Part shown: piece by piece, positions 52,101-62,228 of the stretch
Position numbering within the stretch: the stretch's first letter is position 1
Layout: each line of letters opens with the position of its first letter
DNA from: Burhinus oedicnemus
Taxonomy: Eukaryota > Chordata > Aves > Charadriiformes > Burhinidae
DNA length: 64,000 nt
Assembly: GCA_008921705.1 (NCBI GenBank)
Contig: VFFE01007724.1
Location: 4,290,699-4,354,698 of the forward strand
Direction: 5' to 3'
Made by a program: the position numbers and the translations under genes
Notes under the pieces: generated by a model
Told to the model about the DNA's origin: nothing
Database searches by the model: none
Seen by the model: only the letters and a program-made list of their open reading frames with translations

Positions 52101-55100
52101 ACAGAAATCAATTGCAAAATCCCCGTAGTGTTTCATGAGCTTTGAGTCACAGTCAGGGCGGAAAATTACCCAAGCCAGTAGCCTGTAGGGAATCAAAAAA
52201 GAACATGGTCCTTTCAGATAATTTTAGTGACGACTTTCTTCAGATGATTTTCTACATATAGTAACATAAGACCTGTTACCATATTCAACTGAAGAAAAGA
52301 CACCTCGTGTACCTAAACATCTTCTAGTGGCCTAAGTTGGCATTGACAGGTCAAATTCACCTATGGTATAATTCAACTGAGCCAATGAAGCTGTACCAAA
52401 AAAGGATTTACTGAGCTGGCACAAGGGTCTAATCTTTATATTTGCTATAAGAGGTTTTTACCTTTTCAGAAATGGCTGTAAGTTATTTTGGAGATGAATA
52501 AGTTTCCACCAGGTCAGAGTGAATCCGATGAAAAAGGACACCTGAGGACCCTTAAGCCTTTCTCTCTCACGAGATGGGTATGGAGGTGGAACTACCCACC
52601 CTGTATAGGGTTCATTGATTAAATATGAACTTCACATAAGAATGTATTATTTTCAACCTCAGAAATATTTACCAAAAAATCAGGGATCACGATCTACTGG
52701 ACAAAAGGAAAACAGTCACAGCCCTAAAAGCCGGAGAAGACCGGGCCATACTCCTCGGGCTGGCCATGATGGTGTGCTCTATCATGATGTACTTTCTCCT
52801 GGGAATCACCCTGCTGCGGTCTTACATGCAAAGGTAATTTCATGATGGTTACCCTGATCTCACACTCTCTGCTCCAGCAAACTTCTCATGGCTTATTCTT
52901 TTGACTCTTTTTATTAAAGTTTTAGAATTTTTCCTTTGTTCAACACAGACCTGGTGCTCCACTTCCTTCCATACCCCAGTATAAATTAGACACAACTACA
53001 GTGAAAGCAAATGGAGTAATACCAACATAAGCGAAGGAAGGATTAGATCCTTGTTTGATGAAATCTTGATCTATAGCCTTTAGACTTGCCACGGTTATGT
53101 CCATATCAGCTGGTTGGCAGTCTGTTGAACCCTGGAAGCCTCTCCGGGGCTGTTGCTGCAAAGCCCAAACTCAGGAGAAAACAGCAAAAATATTTAACAG
53201 CCTCGAGAAACAACGCACTTTCAAATGAAGAATGGAGAATTAATTTCGGAAAGAAATCAAGCTGTTTTGTAGCACGGAGTTTTCTGTGTAGGTTATTACT
53301 TTCATTTTAACAAGTGAAATCCTCCTGAAATATAGTAATTTGTTGAAAGTGAAAGATCATCTTTCATCATTACTGCATTGCACTTAATTTTTCTGAGGCC
53401 TTCTCTGCCTTCCTTCTCTTCTACGGAGCAGAAAGTTTGGCCTGTGATTCATTAGCAGCATTTGAAATCAGTTTTCAAGCACCGGTCCTATTTAAAATCC
53501 AGCCCAGACTGTAATAAGACTGTCAACAATGTTTTTTCTGCCCTGATCAGTGGAGTTAGGAGAATGAAAAATGTGTAATTGGGGACCAAAACATAGTCTG
53601 TTGTGCCCAAAACCATTCTGAGGCAGCAGCCAATACCTGGCACATTTTGGCTTATCCACCACAGGTTTCTTCTTTAGGCATGTACAATAAGTGCCTACAG
53701 TTAACTGGTATGAACATCCTCGATTATATTGGTGCACCTGCAGGAAAATTCTCCTTCTTAACCTTCCAACAATAAGGAAAAAGTAGTGATGCCTGAGGAT
53801 AAACTGTACTGATTTGCAGCATCTTATTTGTGCGATAAAGGTATTTGTCCCTTTTTAAATCCAGGCAAAGTTTAGATTTTGAAAACAGAGATCAAGACCC
53901 GTTAAGTATCCAAGAGCATTTGCTTTTCCAAATTGCTCTCCCAGACCTTTCAGCAATATCAGGGTCAGTTGCAGAGGCTGCTAAGGTCAAAATTGCTCAT
54001 GTGGAAAGAGAGGATTTATATTACAAACTATGTGAAAAATTGCCAGAAGATATCAAAGCACCTACAAAGTATTAAATATTCCATCTTCACAAGCCTGTTG
54101 TAGGTAGGTGTTACTTTATTACCCCTGTACATGAATAAAACAGTAGCCAGGAAGGTGAAAGTGAGGCAAAGAAGACAACCCTGGAGTCTTTGCTGTCACT
54201 TCTCTTCGCACAGCCAGGTCTCCTTAGGGGTTATTCTCCTTTACAGACAGCAATACCCCTCCAACAAAATACTGCCTGGGAGGGGAAAAAAAAAAAAAAT
54301 CCTTTCACTTGATTTCCCCCTAGAAATCATAGCATAATTTAATATAAATGTAAAACAGAATATACAAGCAGAATTACTGCCGAAGTAGAACACCAAGAGT
54401 ATTAGTCAGAAATCTTTGATATCACTTACCGTGTAAAGCCTTTTGTAAGTTTGGCAAGGGGCAAGCAGACCCTCAGCCCGTTCCCGGCGAGGGGCAGGAC
54501 AGCCGTGCCGGGTGCGAGCTGAGGGGCTGAGCCCTGGGGGGAAACCCTTCCCCAAGGCCGTGGAGGGCCTCGCGCAGAGCCCTCGCTGTGCCCTTCCCAC
54601 CACTCTCCTCCCTAAGGAAAATGCAGCCTTAGATTTTTAAATACATGCAAGAAACCCACATGAACATTGCCAGTGCACATCCAGGCTCCATCGTTCCAGT
54701 TTTAGTCTCAGGTGAACTGGAGATAAGCTGGAATCCTCCAGAACGATTACAACTGCTGACTTAACTTACAGAAAACTGAGCAAGCTGCCACCAGAAAAAG
54801 CCTTTCCACAGGAGGAGCTGCAGGCGGTACCACTTGTGTGTTACTGTGTCTTCATGCATCCAAATACACGTACCACGGGAATTCAAAGTCGTCCTCCTGG
54901 CCTTCACTTTAAATTGAACCGGACTTTGAGGTTAACCACCAAGTCTTGGTCCGGGGTGTCCCATCATGCGGCACCACATGCCTTGTGCTCTCCCCTGGGC
55001 AGGCTGCTCAGTTTTCTTTGTTATCTCTGCTGATGCCCTTTGGTTTCAAATATACCTTCTCCAGACTAAAAGTTCCAGTTCCCTTTTCATTTATACATAG

Positions 55101-58100
55101 ACATAAGTGAATTGGTATTTTTGTGCCCAAAGCACAAACTTTGGGTACTACAGAATAAAGCACTGTCTGCAATGTGTGGCACGAGGAAGCCCAGCCTTTG
55201 CTCAAAGCCCTGCAACATGTACCATCTCCTACAAGATGCCCCCTGGTACTACCCTGATGGAAAGCCTGAGCTGCGTTTAGTGCTTGTTGCCCATTCTTGC
55301 CATGCTCTAACGTCTCTTTTTTTCCAACTTAGTGTCTGGACAGAAGAGGCTCAGTGCTCGCTTCTCAATGCATCCATCACAGAAACCTTCAACTGCTCGT
55401 TTAGCTGCGGTCCAGACTGCTGGAAAATCTCTCAGTACCCCTGCCTCCAGGTGTACGTTAATCTCACCTCTTCTGGCCAGAAGCTTCTGCTCTACCACAC
55501 CGAGGAAACAATGAAAATTAATTCTGAGGTAGGAGCACGGAATAAAATTTCTTCTTAAATGGGTTTCTGGAGGGCTACTCACCTTTTACCCATTCCTCAC
55601 TTTAAAGCAATATAAGGCTTCCGGCTCCTGCTTCCCTGGTAAATACAGAGCAGAGAGAGCAGAAATCAGCGCACAAACTGAGTTCACAACTCTGGGAGGG
55701 GCAGTTTTCCACCTCCCTTGCATTCAGGGAGGGCAGCTCATCCCGCATGGAGTGGTGGCCTGGGGGGCTGGAGCCTCCCTCGTCCTTCGCCAGTGCAAGC
55801 AGTGCTTCACAGGCACAGGCTAGCGCTGAGCACTTGTCACACTGATATTCTTGTGGAGCTGTGGACAAGTCACTTCCCACCCGGGTATGGCTCTGCATGG
55901 TAGCAAACACCCCCAGCGATGTGCACGGAGCATCCGCGGCGGTGAGAATAGAAATGGCCTTATTACTGCGGGGCCAGGCAAGGCGGTGGGGAGAGACGAG
56001 AGCCCCGTGTCTCACAGCAGACGTGTCTCCGTCTCGATCTCTGGTGACAAACTCTGCGCCCCGAGCATCTCCGCTAAGGTCAGATGTGCCACTGGGGTCA
56101 AGGCACAGCACTTACCCCTGCTGATGGGACAAAGATGCTGAAAGTCTGCGGAGCAGGGACTGTCAAGATAAAAGCAGCAACATAAAAATTAAAGGCCTGG
56201 CTTTGGGGCATGTATAAGCTAAGGAGTCAGCCCATCTTGCACAACTTCCTTGATTCCACACATTGAACCAAAAAAATGATTTTTAACAAATCTGCAGAAG
56301 AATTCCTCTCTCTTCAGCAAGTACAAAACCCAGCGTAACTCCATCCAGGTGGGATGGAGCCAGCCCCTGTCTGGAGGCTATAATGAACGCAACGAATGCA
56401 CAGAAGGCATCTCCTCGCCGGCCCGCACCCACAGCTGTGCGGCTGACGCAGTGCTGTGCATCACACCCGGGCAAGCCACCGCCTCTTCGCTGGTGGCTCT
56501 CTGCTCCCTCCGCGTAGCAAGGCAGGGTCGGACTCAGAAACGTCCCTTCTCCCCACCTTCCCTTCGTTGTGTCTACAGCGCCTGGGTACCTAAGACTGCG
56601 AGCTGCAGCGAGCTGGGACGCAGCTAAGTCATTAGACTTGCAAGTGCCAGATTTGCATTAACTACTTAGTTATCCAAGGTCACTGAACCCCAAACTATGG
56701 GTGCTTGGCAAAGCGCAGCCCGTAACAGCAGAGCCCCAGTTCAGGCTGCTGACAACGTAACCTATTGTGTTTCTATTTATGGCAGCAGTTCAGTAGACCA
56801 AATTACTTCTGCATATTAAGATGAAGCGATATTAAAATTAGTCAAAGCACGGAGTGGTTGCACTGGGCCGGTTATTCTGCTGGATAATTAGCTCCTGTGG
56901 CTGAGAGATGAAGTCCTCTGGATCAAGTGTGACATGGAGAAGAGTGCCCCATCTTCCCCCCGTTTGGCGTCACTGCAGAAAAGAGGCACTCTCCGTTCGT
57001 GAAGCCTGCGGCAGGACAGACCCCACTTTCTGCTGGGGCAGAAGCAAAATCCAGTGATGCTCACGCCACAATTTGATTAAAACAGATCAGATCGGTCTCT
57101 GTGCTCCACTGGATTCAAATGAGTCAAGAGATTCAGCATAAGTCTCCACATTCTATTATTGATGATTTTTGCTTGCTGAAATGGACTCTGAAATTCTCTC
57201 AGACGCCACCTCCTCTTAATTTAATGTAGGCACAGTTAATACTTCTCCAGCCCAAGGTTGTTTTACAGGTTAAGCTCTGCTCTCGGGAGGATTCCTAGGT
57301 TTTCCTGACATGCTGCTGGCTATGTGACCTGAATCCAAATGCAGTTTTGAAGGGAAGTTTGCAATGTCTATGAAACACCTGCTTCTTGTGCCTGGCTGGG
57401 ATGAGCAGAGACTCCAAGCTCGTATCAGCACAACCCATCTCAGCTCCCTGGCCGGGCTTTTCCTCTCCCCTGGCCGGCGATGAGCAGCCCTGAGGAGCAT
57501 GGCTGGTTTTGTGATGCCCCAGCTGGATGCTAGCTGTAGCTCTCCGTCCACCTACTCAGGTCTGCGTTTCCTAGCTTTCTCCTTGCCAAATAAATAAATA
57601 AACAAAAAAAACCAAAAAAGCCTTCTCTAGCTGACTGAGCCCTGGCGTTACCAGGGACGTTGCAGACCGCGGTGCTTACCCTCCGAGGCCGACACCAGTG
57701 ACCTTCAAAAGGTCAGCATCCCCCCGCCAACCTCTGTGCCTCGCTGAGCACCGCACGCACGCAGGGCAGCATCTGGAGCCCGTCTCTCTCCTCTCCCCGC
57801 CAGCGAGCGCGGACGGAGCAAAACGCACTTTCATTTTAAATAATGATTAATCTAGCAGACTTGCTGTCTAACCTAGCTGTCGGCCCACAAGGTGCGGTAA
57901 GGAGTAGGTGCAATTTATATAGAGCTCTACAGTGTGCCGCTGCCAGTCTCCACTGGGAATCAGTGGGAAGTAAATGGAAAGCAGTCAAGCCGCTCGAGTC
58001 TTTCCCAGAAAAGCGCACAAGATTTTTCATGGCTTTTCATTGCTCTCACTGTGCATACTTTATCTCTAGCCTTTAAGACAAGCCCGGCCCCTTGTCAGTA

Positions 58101-61100
58101 CCACAGCCATAGTGGCTTAAATGCTTTCACAGCTACACGTTCCTTTCTCAGCCGTCAGAGGCTGTAACAGCCTCCGGGAGAGGTAAATGGGCTGGTGTCC
58201 CCTCACACCCGCACCATGGAGCCAGGCTGTCACCCTGAGGAAGGGCTGTGGTTGTTAAAGCAGTTCTAGAGGCCCCGTTTCGATCTCATACTATATCATT
58301 TTGATTCTTTCCATGTCATTGGAGCTACTGCTGATTTATACCCACGCTCCGCAAGTGAGATAACAAGCAGGCTTTAATCACCAGAATCACCGTTATGCCA
58401 GATGTAACTGCCTGAGACTCAGAAACGATGGGGAATCTCATGATTTCCCACTGAAGGTTCAGGGAATTATAATTCGGAGAGGAGTTTATCTGGTGCAGGG
58501 GGAGCAGTGATGTTCGGCTGCGGTTCTCAGCAGACTCATTTCTGGACTGGGGCTGGAGAATTCGGTCTGCAGGAATCAGTATCAGGCCAAAGCTCCACCT
58601 TCAGCCCTCGGTTCAAACCTGTTGCACTTTCCAAAAGAGGTGTAAGTTGACATCCTGACCACTTTCTCACAAAGATTGCCACAGCACATCTTATCAAAGT
58701 TTCCAGTCCTGGTTTCCAAGCTCAACGTGACAGGGACATACATCCCAACCGTGGACATATGGTGAGAGCCAGGTATTTCACTGCCCAGCCTGAACTGGGG
58801 GCCTCTCCAAAAATAGGGTTGTCGGTGTAACTTTGTTGTCTTAAGTGAAACTGCCCCCAGCTTTCCCAGAGGTGTTGTGTGATCTCCACCCTTGGAAATA
58901 TTCATAACTTGACTGGATAAGTCCCTGAGCAACTCTGCACTGAGCAGGGCATTGGAGTGGACAGGTCCAGAGGTGGTTCATACAGGCCACCTATCCAGTC
59001 CTTTAAATTAGAAAAGCTGAGCTGGAAATGTAAGAAGATCTCTCTGTAACTGTTTAGTATGTCCTTCTCGTGATCAGATTGCACAGGAACCACTTTTCTC
59101 ACGTTGTATCACAGAATCCTCACTTCAGGTAGAGAGCCAGACATTGTTTACTTCCAGATTTGCAGATTTCCAAGTGTTTGACAATGCAGAGGTGTAATAG
59201 AACAGCAAAGATTTAGTAGTCTACATTCACAGGTACAGCGTAACAATTGTGGATATAAAATTCCCTGCCAGGCATTGGAGAAAACTAAATGAAGATCAAG
59301 CCAAAGAAAACACTCAAAACATCCCATTGTATGTGTCTACCTACTTGCTTGCCAATGACCTATGCAGCACAACAGAGCCAGCCCTGTGCTATCCCTGGGA
59401 TCTCGCTGGGGAATCCGAGGTGTGGATAGAGGCCAGGAGCATCCCACAACCACACCTCAATGCACACAGAGAGTCCTTCCTTGTGCTGAAGATCTCCTAA
59501 AAGCTGAGGCCAAGATGCCTCCAGGAGCTCAGGAGAACTGGCACAAGGCAGATAACACATGGAGTAAAGGGCACCCATGTTTTAGAGGGCACATGGGAGA
59601 CCACAGCCTGGAGAGAGAGGTGGTTTCAGCACAAGGAGCCTGGCTGAGAGGCAAAGTAAATCAACCTCCCTGGCACAACTGCATTTCACAGCTTCGTGCT
59701 ACCAGACCCTCTTGGCATGAGCAGCCCAACCAGCCCGACACGGCTGGTGGCTCTGTGGCATCAGGTGTAGGAAGCAACAGCTCAAGTTCTGCTTCAGCAT
59801 CTGGTCTCCTTTGAAAATGTTTGGAAAAATCTTGGACTTGCAGGAAGTCAGACCTCCCCCCGCTGCACTCTTGGGACATTTCCACAGACTTTGAGGCATG
59901 GATTCTGTCATCATTTGGCCTTTTATGTGCCTGCTGTTTTCTGTCAGGGGGGAGGGCTGGACTTCAGCAAGACTGGCCAAGTCCCCATTTAATATCCTTG
60001 CTCAGGATAGTGATAGCAACAGCTGGGACCGGTATAGCACCGAACTTGCAAGGGAAAAAAAAAAAACCTGAGCTGGAAATACTGCTGTTAGGATGACAGT
60101 GACAGCACATAATTTAGTAAAAGAAAATGAGGTATGCTTCATTGAGAAATTCCCCTACTTAGGATTATGATCTATTAAGGAGTCATAGGCACTGGAAGAG
60201 GGCTTGTGGCTTTGGACATTTAAGACAAAGCTGGGCAGAGTGCAAGAGAATATCCTGAAGGGAGCAGACCTGCACCAGCAGGAAGATGGATGAGATATTA
60301 CTGCTCTGATATTTTCCATCTCTAATTTCTAGAGCTCTATGAAATATTCATAATGGCAGTGCTGCCATGCTCCACCCTTAATGCTCCAGTCTGCTAAGAC
60401 CAGGCAATCTTTCTGCCACACTTCAAATCATATCCTGTGCTAATAAACTTGCCAATGAATCAATCAAATCCTGTTACGAGGTTAATCCTTTAATCATTAT
60501 TAGGACTAGAGATTTGTCACAGTACATTACAAAAAAGTCACAGCATAGTCATGAAAAAGAACTGAGGGACATTTATAAAGTATATACATTAAAACAATAA
60601 TAATCAAAATCCAAGAGGTCACATTATTTTAATCAAAACACCTTTTTTCCTTTACAAAACTCACTTTCTCTCATTAAATTCTCTGGAGCTACTTTAGGTG
60701 CTCACCCAGGACAAGCAGGTTCAGCAGCGCAGGCAGGGCTCATGGTGACACCATGATCACCTCGTAACTGTGAGGGAGCAGTGACCTGCTGGGTCCGCAC
60801 ACACATGTTCAATGAGAAGTTAAGCAGCAGATTTCCACCGCTCCTGAAGCAGTTCTGGCCTAGGTAGGGAATTTAATCAAAATCCTGGGCAGGTGTAGAA
60901 AACCTTCAGGTGTGGAGGAGCATGAGTGTCTAGAAGAGAGGAGGCTTAGGCTGCTCCCATCAATCCTCTTCCAGACCAGCAGCAGCAACAACAAATGCAG
61001 GTATTTCTGCTCTAGGTCAAAATCCAGATGTGGCCTCAAACCTTGTGTGTCTGCCCGCCACCTCACCAGTCCACACTAGCTCTTTGCAGGGAATGGTCAG

Positions 61101-62228
61101 CACAGCCCAGGGCCACGATCCTACATGTCCCATAGAATATCTTCAATGCATGGACTCCATGAGCTAGTTTTTTAATTTATTTGGTTTTGGGGTTCTTTGG
61201 GAATGCTAGGTTGAAACTGTGTTAGAAAGAGCCACCCCCAAATCTTCTTTTCTTTGTGACTGAGACTGAAATTCAGGCAGCATCTTCAGAGGGAAGGAGC
61301 TGTTGGACTTATACTGGGGTCAAGAGCAAAAACAAGACTAAGAGCCATCCTGGTAGCCAGGCTGATCTTCAGCTAGAGGTTGAATGAAAGTCTTCTGGGT
61401 TGTCAGTCGGAAAACCGCATCTTCTCCTAGACTATCTATTTGTCCCTAGTCAAGGTATTACCCCCAAGGGAAAATTTGTATAAAGGTCTCTCATCAGCCT
61501 TCTCCTCTGCGGGTGAACTTCTGTGCCCACTATGATCACTTTGATCTGATCCAAGTGAAATCTGAACTACCAGATTTGTATTTACAGAGAGTCAATTACC
61601 CATCTAACTGTGAGCATATGCATGCCACTTAAGATGAAGAGGTACTTCATCAGTTCCGTTTTTGCATGTGTAAATTAGCAATAATAATATATTCACCTAT
61701 CTCACGAGGCCGCTGTGCAGATTAAAGCTTTAATGTTTGTACAGCATTTGGAGGTTCTCCAATGGGAAATTCTGTAGATGTGCAAAATATTGAGTTTTGT
61801 CTGTGATAAATTTATTATTAGCTTAATAGCATTCCACTCATTATGAAAAACATAATCGTCTTGAGATTTTCCTGCTTGCCACCTGAAAATAGACATTGTA
61901 TCTGGTTTGGAGATCCATTTTTCTCCCTCTGATTTCTTCCCAGTGTTCATACATACCCAAGTGCGGCAAGAATTACGAGGAATCCATGTCGCTGGTGAAT
62001 GTCGTGATGGAAAACTTCAGAAAGTACCAACGCTTCTCCTGCTTCTATGACCCCGAAGGTGTTCAGAAGAATGTGATATTAACCAAACTGTACAGCTCCA
62101 ACGTGCTGTTCCACTCCCTCTTCTGGCCCACCTGCATGATGATCGGCGGGGTCGCCATCGTCGCGATGGTAAAGCTGACTCAGTACCTTTCCCTCCTCTG
62201 TGAGAGAATCCAAAGGATCAACAGATAA
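46108..62228 (+). CDS. KCNMB2: KCNMB2, BK channel auxiliary subunit beta-2 (spliced, 4 coding exons)
   Basis: The coding sequence joins 46108-46163, 52663-52833, 55333-55528 and 61944-62228. That is 708 nt, or 235 codons plus TAA, with canonical GT-AG introns of 6499, 2499 and 6415 bp. The product is the beta-2 subunit of the Slo1 (BK) calcium-activated potassium channel. It is a plasma-membrane protein that changes channel calcium sensitivity and adds fast inactivation. Visible parts are: the N-terminal ball with FIW at residues 2-4; a charged chain at about 19-46; TM1 at about 47-70; an extracellular loop at about 71-194 with eight cysteines (84, 97, 101, 105, 113, 142, 148, 174) and sequons at N88, N96 and N119; TM2 at about 195-217; and a short cytoplasmic tail ending RIQRINR. 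The length equals human KCNMB2 as remembered. The other members KCNMB1, 3 and 4 lack this MFIW ball and match less well. Residue 141 is E, where I recall K in human. I saw no frameshift or internal stop. Confidence 0.97.
47068..47106 (+). repeat. Pure pyrimidine tract (39 nt)
   Basis: TTTCCCTTTCTTTTCTTTTC runs on into TTTCCCCCTTCTCTCCCTT without a purine. It lies in the first coding intron of KCNMB2 and is a simple-repeat tract of the kind that can form triplex DNA. Confidence 0.9.
50324..50700. promoter_or_regulatory. CpG-rich patch in first coding intron (candidate regulatory element)
   Basis: I count about 26 CpG in roughly 370 bp, far denser than the surrounding AT-rich intron. Clusters lie at CCCCGGCGCAGGCACGAGC and GGCGAGCGAGCGTGGGAG. 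That density fits a small CpG island or enhancer. No TATA box or defined exon is visible, so a promoter role is only a possibility. Confidence 0.3.
52663..52833 (+). CDS. KCNMB2: KCNMB2 coding exon 2 (chain and first membrane span)
   Basis: This 171-nt exon encodes the end of R19, N20 to Q75, and two bases of S76. It begins NIYQKIRDHDLL, the charged chain linking the ball to the membrane. Next comes KTVTALKAGEDRA just inside the membrane. TM1 follows, about residues 47-70 (AILLGLAMMVCSIMMYFLLG, then ITLL), and the exon ends RSYMQ. The acceptor is tttcaacctcag at 52651-52662 and the donor is AAAG|gtaattt with GT at 52834. Both junctions are phase 2. The residues match human KCNMB2 almost exactly from memory. 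A 76-codon open frame in another register covers the same bases and is a shadow. Confidence 0.96.
52834..55332 (+). other. KCNMB2: KCNMB2 intron after coding exon 2
   Basis: This 2499-bp intron is bounded by gtaattt and tttccaacttag. It contains an A14 run at 54286-54299. It also contains a compact CpG-dense patch at about 54475-54600 that carries a good splice donor on the opposite strand at 54424-54430. An open frame at 53845-54075 has no recognisable family. No repeat family is identifiable by eye. Confidence 0.9.
54475..54600. promoter_or_regulatory. CpG-dense patch in intron 2 of the coding region
   Basis: There are about 10 CpG in roughly 115 bp, including GTTCCCGGCGAGGGGC and GGCCTCGCGCAGAGCC. 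On the minus strand a consensus splice donor (CACG|GTAAGTG) follows 45 bases further at 54430/54429. The function is unknown. Confidence 0.25.
55333..55528 (+). CDS. KCNMB2: KCNMB2 coding exon 3 (first half of extracellular loop)
   Basis: This 196-nt exon completes S76 and encodes V77 to E141. It begins VWTEEAQCSLLNASITETFN and carries sequons NAS (88), NCS (96) and NLT (119). It has cysteines 84, 97, 101, 105 and 113 of the disulfide-bonded loop. The stretch CSFSCGPDCW is diagnostic for this family. The acceptor is tttccaacttag and the donor is TCTGAG|gtaggag, phase 0. The last codon of the exon is GAG, giving E141 directly before C142, where human has lysine as I recall. K137, a second lysine of the extracellular ring, is kept. 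Confidence 0.96.
55529..61943 (+). other. KCNMB2: KCNMB2 intron after coding exon 3
   Basis: This 6415-bp intron runs from gtaggagc to gatttcttcccag. Features seen are a CpG-rich patch at about 57640-57830 followed by an AT-rich segment resembling conserved non-coding DNA at about 57831-58090. There is another AT-rich candidate at about 57060-57250, an A/AAAT-rich low-complexity stretch at about 57588-57620, and a MIR-like fossil at about 61649-61795 close to the acceptor. No further exon is supported. Confidence 0.9.
61649..61795 (+). repeat. MIR-like fossil just upstream of KCNMB2 exon 4
   Basis: The order is TCAGTTCCGTTTTTGCATGT, GTAAATTAGCAATAATAATA, TTCACCTATCTCACGAGGCC, GCAGATTAAAGCTTTAATGT and TTGTACAGCATTTGG. 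This matches the MIR blocks in sequence: CAGTTTCCTCATCTGTAAAATGG, AATAATAATA, TACCTACCTCATAGGG, GAGGATTAAATGAG, TGTAAAGCACTT. It is the clearest of the ancient SINE candidates here. It ends about 150 bp before the exon 4 acceptor. Confidence 0.6.
61944..62228 (+). CDS. KCNMB2: KCNMB2 coding exon 4 (loop end, second membrane span, stop)
   Basis: This exon encodes residues 142-235 and TAA at 62226-62228. It starts CSYIPKCGKNYEESMSLVNV with loop cysteines 142 and 148 and lysines K147 and K150. It continues with C174, then TM2 at about 195-217 (VLFHSLFWPTCMMIGGVAIV and on), and ends LLCERIQRINR in the cytosol. The acceptor is gatttcttcccag ending at 61943. Compared with remembered human beta-2, substitutions cluster in the loop (F152Y, H171R, YS to FY at 175-176, N181V, S184N) plus A208I in TM2. 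All are conservative enough to keep function. Confidence 0.97.
   Translation, partial: CSYIPKCGKNYEESMSLVNVVMENFRKYQRFSCFYDPEGVQKNVILTKLYSSNVLFHSLFWPTCMMIGGVAIVAMVKLTQYLSLLCERIQRINR

Larger units (their letters stand above)
46164..52662 (+). other. KCNMB2: KCNMB2 intron after coding exon 1
   Basis: This 6499-bp intron starts gtaaatg and ends tttcaacctcag. It holds a 39-nt pure pyrimidine run at 47068-47106 (a TTTTC-type repeat then C/T mix). It also holds a CpG-rich patch at about 50324-50700 and an AT-rich, homeodomain-site-like segment at about 50860-51220. The rest is unremarkable single-copy sequence in which I see no exon, RNA gene or identifiable transposon. Confidence 0.9.

Noticed and set aside
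52615..52845. 76-codon frame over KCNMB2 exon 2
   Set aside because: Wrong reading register. The true frame in the same bases gives the KCNMB2 chain and TM1.
53845..54075. 76-codon frame in intron 2 preceded by an AG after TTTTTAAATCC, possible alternative exon
   Set aside because: A frame and an AG alone are weak. There is no matching donor in a sensible phase and no homology to the BK beta family.
55148..55156. AATAAA in intron 2
   Set aside because: An isolated hexamer upstream of a clearly used exon. There is no evidence of premature polyadenylation.
59102..59130. TATCACAGAATCCTC, resembling the start of a reverse-oriented CR1 end
   Set aside because: Only one octamer-like word is present and the expected GGTTGGAAGGGACC-type block does not follow.
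59262..59285. GCCAGGCATTGGAG, like an internal CR1 3' motif
   Set aside because: The match is about a dozen bases and nothing on either side continues the CR1 consensus.
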